In this document: piece by piece, positions 1 through 10,454 of the stretch | Layout: each line of letters begins with the position of its first letter | Position numbering within the stretch: position 1 is the stretch's first letter | Assembly: GCA_020634875.1 (NCBI GenBank) | Contig: JACKAX010000031.1 | Coordinates: 1-43,972 of the forward strand | Direction: 5' to 3' | DNA from: Anaerolineales bacterium | GTDB taxonomy: Bacteria > Chloroflexota > Anaerolineae > Anaerolineales > JABWBV01 | Length of the DNA stretch: 43,972 nucleotides | Program-made: the position numbers and the translations under genes | The notes under the pieces: model-generated | What the model saw: only the letters and a program-made list of their open reading frames with translations | What the model was told of the DNA's origin: nothing | Database searches by the model: none

Positions 1-42
1 CTTGCACGGCGGAGGCTAGGGGTTCGAACCCCCTCATCTCCA
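1..42 (+). tRNA. tRNA-Ala(TGC), 3' part only
   Basis: The window opens inside the anticodon loop. Loop CTTGCAC carries anticodon TGC (bases 3-5). The 3' anticodon strand GGCGG, a five-base variable loop, T stem AGGGG/CCCCT around loop TTCGAAC, acceptor strand CATCTCC and discriminator A42 follow in order. CCA is not encoded (ACT follows). The spacer position upstream of 23S is the usual one for tRNA-Ala. The 5' half lies outside the window. Confidence 0.93.
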
Positions 43-134
43 CTGTTTGAGAGACATTCCTTTGGAGTTATTTGTTTTCGTTGTTTTTGGTTATTTTCTC
101 TGAATAGTTTTTTAGGCATACCCTAGGTTGCATT

Positions 135-166
135 CAACAACCCGGCGTTATGCCGGGTTGTTTGTT
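135..166 (+). other. Hairpin in the 16S-23S spacer
   Basis: An 11-bp stem, AACAACCCGGC with GCCGGGTTGTT, encloses a four- to five-base loop and is followed by TTGTTG. It lies between tRNA-Ala and the 23S processing stem. It looks like an intrinsic terminator but has a weak U tract, and terminating here would cut off 23S and 5S, so a processing or antitermination role is more likely. The rest of the 43-336 spacer shows no gene. Confidence 0.5.
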
Positions 167-279
167 GTAAATTGAAAAGCCGTTGAAGGCTGAAAAGTGA
201 AATCCACTCTGGTGGATGTTACTCCTTGGTTTTCAACACCAAACATCCAGGAAACTGGTTGTAAGAACTTTACTAACTG

Positions 280-333
280 AATAGTTATTATAATGCGTAT
301 GTAACATGAAAAGTTTTGATTTCTCCGCATCAC
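280..333 (+). other. 23S processing stem, 5' arm
   Basis: This stretch pairs with 3289-3338 on the far side of the 23S gene. The matches include AATAGTTATT, ATAATGC, GAAAAGTTTTGA and TTCTCCGCATCAC against their complements. Such long flanking stems hold the ends of pre-23S rRNA together and are the usual RNase III substrate. Confidence 0.75.
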
Positions 334-336
334 GTA

Positions 337-3288
<2,952 letters not shown>

Positions 3289-3289
<1 letters not shown>

Positions 3290-3338
3290 TGGTGCGGAGA
3301 ACTCAAAACTTTTCCGAGTGCATTATAAATAACTATTT
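3289..3338 (+). other. 23S processing stem, 3' arm
   Basis: This is the complement of 280-333, containing GTGGTGCGGAGAA, CTCAAAACTTTTC, GCATTAT and AATAACTATT. It starts at the last bases of mature 23S and would close the RNase III stalk. Confidence 0.75.
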
Positions 3339-3364
3339 AGTCATAACATTATGAATTAAGCTTT

Positions 3365-3481
3365 TTTGGTGATTCTAGCGGTAGAGATACACCCGGTCAC
3401 ATCCCGAACCCGGAAGTTAAGGCTACCAGCGCCGATGGTACTTGGGTGGCGACGCCCTGGGAGAGTAGGTCATTGCCAAGA
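3365..3481 (+). rRNA. rrf: 5S ribosomal RNA
   Basis: About 117 nt with the typical 5S core: GGTGATTCTAGCGG at the start, the CACCCGGTCACATCCCGAACC loop region, GGAAGTTAAGG, and GGGAGAGTAGGTCATTGCCAAG at the end. The terminal helix continues into the flanks (AAGCTTTTTTGG against CCAAGAAAGCTT, with one G-U), which probably forms the precursor stem. It follows 23S by 75 nt in the same operon. Confidence 0.95.
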
Positions 3482-3503
3482 AAGCTTTTTCTTTTTAAAG
3501 AGA

Positions 3504-3542
3504 AACGCCCCTGATAATTCTTTTCAGGGGCGTTCTGCTTTT
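3504..3542. terminator. Bidirectional intrinsic terminator after the rRNA operon
   Basis: An 11-bp perfect stem AACGCCCCTGA / TCAGGGGCGTT with a nine-base loop is followed on the plus strand by TCTGCTTTT and on the minus strand by TTTCTCTTT. It lies between the 5S gene and the convergent kinase gene and can end both transcripts. Confidence 0.9.
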
Positions 3543-3558
3543 AAGGCGATTTCCCGTT

Positions 3559-4611
3559 TCATTCCCTTATTAATTGAAAAGCAGCCTTTGCTACCAGCGC
3601 AATCATTGGCCCGAACGCCTCAAACCGTTTATCTTGCGTTTGCCCTCGGTGATAACGAATGTAAATCTGTGCGATGATTACGACCAGGCGGAACAACCCC
3701 AATACATGATAAAACCGAATATCTGAAACATCCCGTCCGCTTCGTTCGGCATATCGGGCAACCAACTCTGCGCGTGACAGGAAACGCGGATCGCCGACGG
3801 GCATAAATGTGCTGGCAATCGCCTGCATGAAAGGCGAATCATCGGGACCAGTCCAATATGTGAGCAGCGCGCCTAGGTCGGACAATGGATCACCGAGGGT
3901 ACACATATCCCAATCGAAGACAGCCACCACACGTCCGGGGTCAGTGGGATCGAGCATCACATTATCGAGTTTGTAATCGTTGTGAACGAGAGTCACCGTA
4001 GAAGTTTTTAGCACATGTCCGGTGAGCCACTTGTACACGGCATCCATTTCCGGCAAGTCGTTTAGTTTGGCCTTGTGCCACCGTCGGTTCCACCCCTCGA
4101 TTTGACGGGAAACAAATCCCTCTGGTTTGCCTAAATCTTCCAGGCCCAGTGTATGATAATCCACCGCATGAAGATCTACCAGCGTATCCACAAGCGCGTG
4201 GCTCATTCGTTGAGGGGCATCATCTAGCGTTTGGTATGCCTCTGGGATGGTGCGTCGGACAACCATCCCCTTCCGCCGTTCCATTACGAAAAAGGGCGCG
4301 CCAATGATGTCAGAGTCATCGCAAAATAAAAATGTTTGTGGGGCGGGGGGAAATGCCTGATGCAAAACAGACAACACCCGATATTCCCGTGCCATATCGT
4401 GTGCAGATGGCGCGATCGATCCAAGCGGTGGACGGCGCAGAACATACGAACAAGTTCCATAATCCAGCAGATATGTGAGATTTGCGGCCCCTCCACCAAA
4501 TTGCCGGACGGTTAGCGGTTGTTCACTCCCTGATAATTTTCCCCGCAAATATTCAGCCAAATGACCTTCATCAAATTGTTCGTCCGTGCGAACGGGGATT
4601 GTATCGTTCAT
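3559..4611 (-). CDS. APH-family phosphotransferase, LvaA / ACAD10-11 kinase-domain type
   Basis: A 350-aa kinase of the aminoglycoside phosphotransferase fold. The Brenner-type catalytic loop HNDYKLDN lies at residues 210-217 (H210, D212, N217) and the metal-binding loop FDWDMCTLGDP at 232-242 (D233, D235). The N-terminal lobe has a glycine-rich FGGGAANLTY strand near 38-47. The start overlaps the stop of the acyl-CoA dehydrogenase by ATGA, so the two are translationally coupled. Family knowledge: members coupled to acyl-CoA dehydrogenases (LvaA in Pseudomonas putida, the kinase domain of ACAD10/11) phosphorylate the hydroxyl of 4-hydroxyacyl-CoA. That substrate is inferred from the pairing, not from residues. 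An antibiotic-resistance role is unlikely. No LvaB-like partner is visible. Confidence 0.85.
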   Translation of the reverse strand: MNDTIPVRTDEQFDEGHLAEYLRGKLSGSEQPLTVRQFGGGAANLTYLLDYGTCSYVLRRPPLGSIAPSAHDMAREYRVLSVLHQAFPPAPQTFLFCDDSDIIGAPFFVMERRKGMVVRRTIPEAYQTLDDAPQRMSHALVDTLVDLHAVDYHTLGLEDLGKPEGFVSRQIEGWNRRWHKAKLNDLPEMDAVYKWLTGHVLKTSTVTLVHNDYKLDNVMLDPTDPGRVVAVFDWDMCTLGDPLSDLGALLTYWTGPDDSPFMQAIASTFMPVGDPRFLSRAELVARYAERSGRDVSDIRFYHVLGLFRLVVIIAQIYIRYHRGQTQDKRFEAFGPMIALVAKAAFQLIRE

Positions 4612-5798
4612 TTGTACTTTGCCAAAATCCGCCTCGCCACAGACATCTTATGCACTTCATCCGGCCCATCATAAATCCGGGCGGCGCGTTCGTGACGATA
4701 CCAATAAGCGAGGGGAAGGTCATCGGTGACGCCTAGTGCCCCATGAACCTGGATGGCGCGGTCGAGGACACGTTGCAGCACTCCTGCTACGTAAAATTTA
4801 ATCAGGGAAATGTCATCGCGGGCGGCATACTGTCCTTCGGCGTCAATCTTTTCCGCGGTGTGGAGGACCATCAGACGCGCAGCATTGATCTCCGCGCGGG
4901 ATTCGGCGATCCAGGCTTGCACCGCGCCCTGGTCGCCGAGCAGTTTGCCGGGAGCGACCTGACGGGTGGCGGCGTATTGGCACATGAGTTCAAACGCGCG
5001 CTCACTGATGCCAATCCAGCGCATACAGTGGTGAATGCGTCCGGGACCGAGACGTTCCTGCGCGAGGGCAAACCCTTCTCCTTCCGGGCCGAGCAGGTTG
5101 GTGAGAGGTACGCGGCAATTTTCGTAGCGGATTTCCGCGTGGGTGGCGTAATCCTCCCCCGCATGTCCCATCACCGAGATGTTGCGAACGAGGGTCAGGC
5201 CGGGAGTATCCATCGGCACAAGGATCATGCTGGCGCGGCGATATTTTTCCGCGTGGGGATCAGTTTCAGCCATGACGACAGCGAATGCCGCTCCGTCAGC
5301 GGAAGAAGTAAACCATTTATGCCCGTTGATCACATAGGAATCACCATCTTTGAGCGCAGTTGCACCGAGCCAAGCCGGGTTCGAGCCGGGGTATTCCGGT
5401 TCGGTCATCGAAAAGCAACTACGGATTTCGCCACGGGCGAGGGGAAGGAAGTATTTCTCTTTTTGTTCGTCGTTGGCATGGGCGAGAAGCAATTCCATGT
5501 TCCCGATATCGGGAGCCTGGCAGTTGAAGGCGTAGTGACCGAGCGGGGATCGCCCCAATTCTTCGCTGATGTAGGCGAATTCGGAGAGGGCGAGACCCAT
5601 GCCGCCGTATGCTTGAGGGAGGTGAGGTGCCCACAGGCCGCGCGCTTTGATGAGTTCGCGCACTTGCTGGAGGCGGGGAAGCAGAGTGCGAAAACCGATA
5701 TGTGGGTTGAGAAAATCCGGTTCGAGGGGAATGATGTGTTCTGCCATCCCTTGCCGGATGGCGGTGAGAGTCGTTTGGAGGCGGGGAGGAGGGTTCAT
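4608..5798 (-). CDS. Acyl-CoA dehydrogenase family protein, LvaC / ACAD10-11 type
   Basis: A full-length 396-aa flavoprotein of the acyl-CoA dehydrogenase fold. The N-terminal helical domain carries LPQAYGGMGL near 59-68, the beta domain has CFSMTEPEYPGSNP and INGHKWFTSSADG, and the C-terminal domain ends with RAARIYDGPDEVH near 370. Most acyl-CoA dehydrogenases have a glutamate in the YEG position of that last motif; here it is aspartate, as I recall for family members paired with APH kinases. It is first in a two-gene minus-strand operon and ends in an ATGA overlap with the kinase. The inferred role is elimination of phosphate from 4-phospho-acyl-CoA during 4-hydroxy acid breakdown. No clear ribosome binding site precedes the ATG, so the start is less certain than the gene. 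Confidence 0.88.
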   Translation of the reverse strand: MNPPPRLQTTLTAIRQGMAEHIIPLEPDFLNPHIGFRTLLPRLQQVRELIKARGLWAPHLPQAYGGMGLALSEFAYISEELGRSPLGHYAFNCQAPDIGNMELLLAHANDEQKEKYFLPLARGEIRSCFSMTEPEYPGSNPAWLGATALKDGDSYVINGHKWFTSSADGAAFAVVMAETDPHAEKYRRASMILVPMDTPGLTLVRNISVMGHAGEDYATHAEIRYENCRVPLTNLLGPEGEGFALAQERLGPGRIHHCMRWIGISERAFELMCQYAATRQVAPGKLLGDQGAVQAWIAESRAEINAARLMVLHTAEKIDAEGQYAARDDISLIKFYVAGVLQRVLDRAIQVHGALGVTDDLPLAYWYRHERAARIYDGPDEVHKMSVARRILAKYK

Positions 5799-5859
5799 GG
5801 TTTAGGATTGGTATCTTGCGAATAAGATATGTTATCCTGAAAAGTATATCACCATGAGA

Positions 5860-6318
5860 TTATTCCAGCCTTTTCAGTTGTTCCCGTAGCTGTGCGAGAA
5901 TAGCCTGCTCTTTTTTATCGAGCAAGGTTTCATCCCATGCCATCAGCAGGGGTTTCCATTTGCCTAGAATGTAATACGCGATCCGCTTGTCGCCGCGCAT
6001 CGCCTGGAGCATTTCAAGATCATTCTGAAGAAGTTCCCATACCAACTCCAACTCCGTGTACCACGCGACGACATATGGCAGCCGCTCTGCCTTTGCCAGA
6101 GGATACGTCGTTCCCTCCACCAACTCGTGCGGCGTACATTTAAACAACCCTGCCAGTAAAGTAATCGTCCTCTCCGACGGAACGCTCAAATCCGCCTCAA
6201 TATGAGAAACGGCAACGCGGGAGATGGCGAGCCGATCCGCGAGGGTTTGTTGGGTGAACCCGTGCTGTTGGCGCAAGCGGGCGATTCGTTGTCCAATGGA
6301 ATCGGGGGGTAATTTCAT
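5860..6318 (-). CDS. XRE-family HTH transcriptional regulator
   Basis: A 152-aa protein with a Cro/CI-type helix-turn-helix at about residues 9-64: IGQRIARLRQQHGFTQQ, LADRLAISRVAVSHIE, then SERTITLLAGLFKCTPHELV. The remaining 85 residues (from about 70) are rich in tryptophan and leucine, are not a recognised sensor domain, and end in a charged helix. It lies 61 bp upstream of the acyl-CoA dehydrogenase on the same strand, so it may be co-transcribed with and control the kinase/dehydrogenase pair. That is position-based inference. No convincing Shine-Dalgarno precedes the ATG. Confidence 0.85.
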   Translation of the reverse strand: MKLPPDSIGQRIARLRQQHGFTQQTLADRLAISRVAVSHIEADLSVPSERTITLLAGLFKCTPHELVEGTTYPLAKAERLPYVVAWYTELELVWELLQNDLEMLQAMRGDKRIAYYILGKWKPLLMAWDETLLDKKEQAILAQLREQLKRLE

Positions 6319-6328
6319 AAGGTGGAAG

Positions 6329-6399
6329 ATAGTACACAGAAAGCACAGATTTTTTCTAAACGATTTCCTTCGGTGTTCTCTGTGTCATCTGTGTACTAT
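6329..6399. repeat. Intergenic inverted repeat, ACACAGA family
   Basis: Perfect 12-bp ends ATAGTACACAGA (6329-6340) and TCTGTGTACTAT (6388-6399) flank a core with further words (GCACAGAT, GTTCTCTGTGTC). Relatives occur at 19544-19624, 20632-20722 and, shorter, at 42276-42316. This copy lies between the divergent XRE and gmd genes. Confidence 0.85.
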
Positions 6400-6462
6400 A
6401 CCGCAGGTACAGGAAAAAATCTGCTAAGTGGGTTAGCTGACCGCCGAAAAGTAAGCCAGTAA

Positions 6463-7479
<1,017 letters not shown>

Positions 7480-7484
7480 ACTAT

Positions 7485-7573
7485 CTTTGTACCCTTTGTG
7501 AAAAACCTTTGTGCGCTTTGTGTTTAGAAAAAACGCTCTGCTATTCATAAAGTTCACAAAGGGGTTCACAAAG
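7485..7573. repeat. Intergenic inverted repeat, CACAAAG family
   Basis: CTTTGTACCCTTTGTGAA at 7485-7502 is complementary, with a small gap, to TTCACAAAGG plus GGTTCACAAAG at 7553-7573. Extra words of the same kind lie between (CTTTGTGCGCTTTGTG). It fills almost the whole gap between the convergent gmd and ABC permease genes and might act as a bidirectional terminator. Confidence 0.75.
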
Positions 7574-7574
7574 C

Positions 7575-8846
7575 TCACGAAGCTTTCTTAAGACGCAAAA
7601 ATGGCAAATGCTCGCGCACCCATCCGAATAACTTAAACTTCGGCGCATACGACACCAGATTCCGCTTCAACAACCGCCCCAACGACAACACCCCCAACAT
7701 CACCGACCCCCACAAAACCCCCTGACTCGCAACAATCTGCCACGTTGGCACCTCGCTCGTCACCAACCGGATCAACAACACCAACGGCGCAGTAATCGGA
7801 AACAAACTCCCTGCCACCGCCACCCACGTATCAGGATTTCGCGGCAAAAAATACATCGCATAGATCATCCCCAACCCCCCGGCCCACTCCAGCAACGCAA
7901 AGATCTGCGGTCCCGCCCCCCCGCTAATCCGCAGCAATCCCCCCGCCGCGGCCATCACCTGCATCAGCACGTATGCCCCAAACAACGTGCTAATCACTAT
8001 CCCCATATACTCCCATGGAAATAAAAACGCCAAATATCCCGTCCCGAACCGGGCCAAAAACAACCCCACACCCACCGCCGCCGGCAACACCCAAATCGCC
8101 AACTGCGTCATTCCCATCGCCAACAGCCCCAAAAACTTCCCCACCAAAAACTGCCGCGCGGTCACACTCGACAAAATCAACTCAATCGTCCGGTCATGTG
8201 CCTCACTCGCAATCGAGCCATACATATAATTCGACGTAAACGACCCCGCCACCTGCAAAAAATAAATCACCAAATACATCCCCCCCCATTTCAAATAATC
8301 CCTCGATGAAAACGCCGTCTCCCCCTCAACCGCCTCGTGTGCAAACTGTGCCCCCTCGGCATACCGCTCCCGCACCTCCACCGGAACCTGCCCCGCCACC
8401 GTCCTTTCCACCCAATCCGAAAACATCGCATCCACTTCCAAACTGGGGGCCGTTGTATATGTCAAAGTAATCATCCCCGTTGCCAAAAAATCTTCTGGAA
8501 TGAAATAAAACCCCTGAATCTCTCCTGCCTCGAACGCTTTTTTCGCCTCTGCCTCGCTCCCGTACCCGATCATCTCCACCGGATCACCCCCACCTGCCCT
8601 GAGCAGGGATGTATCATCCCCGGTCGAAGGGGCGGGCAAACTGAAAACCCCCGACTCATCCACCACCCCAATCGGGTGGTAATCCGTCGGCGGAATCACC
8701 GTGCGGATTACCCAGAGCATAATCATTCCCGCCACCACCGGAAACAAAATAAAAAACGCTGGCAATCCAAATGTAAACGCCAAAAAACTCCCCTGTCGAA
8801 TTCCACCCCAATACGTGCGCCAGAAAATCAGCCACGTCTTGTTCAT
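7575..8846 (-). CDS. ABC-2 type exporter permease (NatB/YhaP-like)
   Basis: A 423-aa membrane protein in the classic ABC-2 layout. One N-terminal helix (about residues 25-50) is followed by a large extracytoplasmic loop (55-185), then five or so helices from about 188 to 400 and a basic tail. It overlaps the upstream ATPase by ATGA and forms its membrane partner. NatAB-like systems export sodium, peptides or drugs; the substrate here is unknown. Residues about 71-87 (APSTGDDTSLLRAGGG) are encoded by a palindromic repeat inside the extracytoplasmic loop (8597-8637), an apparent in-frame insertion that a surface loop would tolerate. Confidence 0.88.
   Translation of the reverse strand: MNKTWLIFWRTYWGGIRQGSFLAFTFGLPAFFILFPVVAGMIMLWVIRTVIPPTDYHPIGVVDESGVFSLPAPSTGDDTSLLRAGGGDPVEMIGYGSEAEAKKAFEAGEIQGFYFIPEDFLATGMITLTYTTAPSLEVDAMFSDWVERTVAGQVPVEVRERYAEGAQFAHEAVEGETAFSSRDYLKWGGMYLVIYFLQVAGSFTSNYMYGSIASEAHDRTIELILSSVTARQFLVGKFLGLLAMGMTQLAIWVLPAAVGVGLFLARFGTGYLAFLFPWEYMGIVISTLFGAYVLMQVMAAAGGLLRISGGAGPQIFALLEWAGGLGMIYAMYFLPRNPDTWVAVAGSLFPITAPLVLLIRLVTSEVPTWQIVASQGVLWGSVMLGVLSLGRLLKRNLVSYAPKFKLFGWVREHLPFLRLKKAS
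8597..8637. repeat. Palindromic repeat translated in frame inside the ABC permease
   Basis: Plus-strand CCCTGAGCAGGGATG, a TATC loop, then ATCCCCGGTCGAAGGGG. The pairs CCCTGAGC...GTCGAAGGG recall a widespread bacterial intergenic repeat, and a related broken copy lies at 25376-25444. It has no stop in the permease frame and encodes a polar linker. Confidence 0.6.
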
Positions 8847-9793
8847 ACGTGTTGACTTCCGAAGTTTTCTTCAACTTCGGAAGTCTCGGGCTTCCCCTTC
8901 ACCACTTGAATAAAAATCTCATCTAACGTCGGTAGCGCCACCTCAAACCGATCCACCAAAAAATTCTCCGCCGTCAGCGCCTGCAACACCGCCTGGGGCT
9001 GCGCCTCCTGTTCGAGCGTAAGAAACCAATCCGTCGTACTCCGCCGCTCCACCAACACCACCCCCGGCAAATGCCCATCCAACTCCCCCTGCCCGCTCAG
9101 ATACAACACATTCGACGCAAACTGCCGCCGCACCTCCCGCACCGCCCCATGCAACACCACTTTCCCATGATGAATCATCGCAATCCGGTCACACAATGCC
9201 TCTACCAACCCCAACTGGTGACTGGTCATAATGATCCCCGCCCCCTGATCGCGCAGTTCCCAAATAATATCCCGCACTAACTGTGCGTTCACCGGATCAA
9301 GGTTCGCAAACGGCTCGTCAATAATCAGCAGATCAGGCTGGTGTAACACCGCCGCAATCACCTGCACCTTCTGCGTCATCCCCCGGCTGAGCGTCTGGAT
9401 TTTCGCCTTGTACTGATCGGCCAAATCCAACCGTTCGAGATAGGTCTGTGCCCGTCCTTTTGCCTCCTTCCGAGACAGCCCCTTGAGCGTCCCCAGATAA
9501 GTCAGACAATCCAGCACCTTCATGTCCGGGTACAGCCCGCGCTCTTCGGGCATGTACCCCGTCCGGTCGGAGCGCGCCGCATTCATCGGCCCGCCCAGCA
9601 CTGAAATCTCCCCCGCGTCGGGCTTAAAAATATCCAAAATCATCCGAATCGTCGTTGTCTTCCCCGCCCCGTTCGGGCCAAGCAAACCAAACACTTCCCC
9701 GCCGAAAACGTCAAAACTGACATCTTCGACAGCAACTTTATTCCCAAACGCTTTACGGAGATGGACGACAGTGAGGAGCGGTATTGAATTCAT
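8843..9793 (-). CDS. ABC transporter ATPase (NatA-like)
   Basis: A 316-aa nucleotide-binding protein. Walker A is GPNGAGKTTT (about 38-47), the signature LSRGMTQK near 139-146 has an R in place of the usual G after LS, Walker B is LLIIDEPFANLDP (about 160-172), and the switch histidine is in MTSHQ near 196. After about residue 220 follows the extra C-terminal domain usual in drug/sodium exporters with ABC-2 permeases. It drives the permease that follows with an ATGA overlap. The natural terminal length suggests a complete gene. There is no strong ribosome binding site at the ATG. Confidence 0.93.
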   Translation of the reverse strand: MNSIPLLTVVHLRKAFGNKVAVEDVSFDVFGGEVFGLLGPNGAGKTTTIRMILDIFKPDAGEISVLGGPMNAARSDRTGYMPEERGLYPDMKVLDCLTYLGTLKGLSRKEAKGRAQTYLERLDLADQYKAKIQTLSRGMTQKVQVIAAVLHQPDLLIIDEPFANLDPVNAQLVRDIIWELRDQGAGIIMTSHQLGLVEALCDRIAMIHHGKVVLHGAVREVRRQFASNVLYLSGQGELDGHLPGVVLVERRSTTDWFLTLEQEAQPQAVLQALTAENFLVDRFEVALPTLDEIFIQVVKGKPETSEVEENFGSQHV

Positions 9794-9803
9794 AAAAGAG
9801 ACT

Positions 9804-10454
9804 TTATCCGGTTTCCCCGACAGGACGCTTCAGCCATTGGAGCGGAGGTAAAGTCAGGCTTTTCTGGGTACGTTTATCAAAAACCAGCAACGGAGCGTAT
9901 TTATGCACGGGCTGTCCGAGCAGGTCTCCGGCCACTTCCTTCAGAAAATGCAACAACACCCGCCGCCGTTCATCACTTTCCACGGTGACAACCAGGGTAT
10001 GGTTATGCTTGAGTTCCAATTCCCCAAATTCGACAATCCCGTGCCCCGGCGTCTCCACCAGCTCCTGGCCCCAATAGGACCAAAGCCCCTGCGAGGGCGT
10101 GTCTGCCGTGCAAACCAGACGATCATCTTGCATCAATCGGGTGCGGAGCGCGGCCCCATTCACCTGCCGGAACGTGACGGTTTGGGGGGCGATCAGACTA
10201 TACCCTTCTAATTCTGGGTTGGGGCAAAGCGGCCACCAATAATGCTCCTGTTTACAGCACTCCCCGTACAGTTTTTCACTGCCACACATGCAAGTTTCAT
10301 CCGCATCTTGAGGCATGTAAGTTTGGATTTCCTCGCGCACGCCAAGTTTTTCAGGCGTCTCACCGGTTTCCGGGGGCGGTACGGGTTGCCAGTGCGCCCA
10401 AAGGCAGAGATACCCCCCATTTACATTCACTCGATTGGGATTAATTTCTTTCAT
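9804..10454 (-). CDS. SEC-C motif protein of unknown function
   Basis: A 216-aa protein. The start is set at the ATG at 10454 because it overlaps the stop of the upstream hydroxylase gene by ATGA; a longer frame to 10523 exists but would sit inside that gene. Residues 53-71 form a SEC-C zinc-binding motif (C55, C57, GSE, C66, C67, H71), the type found at the end of SecA and in many small proteins. The rest has no family I recognise: it is tryptophan-rich with a putative beta-rich middle (TLVVTVESDERRRVLLHF near 150). Coupling to the molybdenum hydroxylase suggests a role in its maturation, but nothing in the sequence proves it. Confidence 0.8.
   Translation of the reverse strand: MKEINPNRVNVNGGYLCLWAHWQPVPPPETGETPEKLGVREEIQTYMPQDADETCMCGSEKLYGECCKQEHYWWPLCPNPELEGYSLIAPQTVTFRQVNGAALRTRLMQDDRLVCTADTPSQGLWSYWGQELVETPGHGIVEFGELELKHNHTLVVTVESDERRRVLLHFLKEVAGDLLGQPVHKYAPLLVFDKRTQKSLTLPPLQWLKRPVGETG

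Noticed and set aside
3559..4611. Reading the APH-family gene as an aminoglycoside resistance gene
   Set aside because: Coupling to an acyl-CoA dehydrogenase and the ACAD10/11-like context favour a metabolic kinase.
4743..5825. A 360-codon plus-strand frame opposite the acyl-CoA dehydrogenase
   Set aside because: It is antisense to a clear enzyme gene, arises from codon bias in GC-rich DNA and has no family features.
6329..6399. CRISPR repeat or phage attachment site
   Set aside because: The repeats are single inverted units in separate gaps, with no regular spacers, cas genes or integrase.
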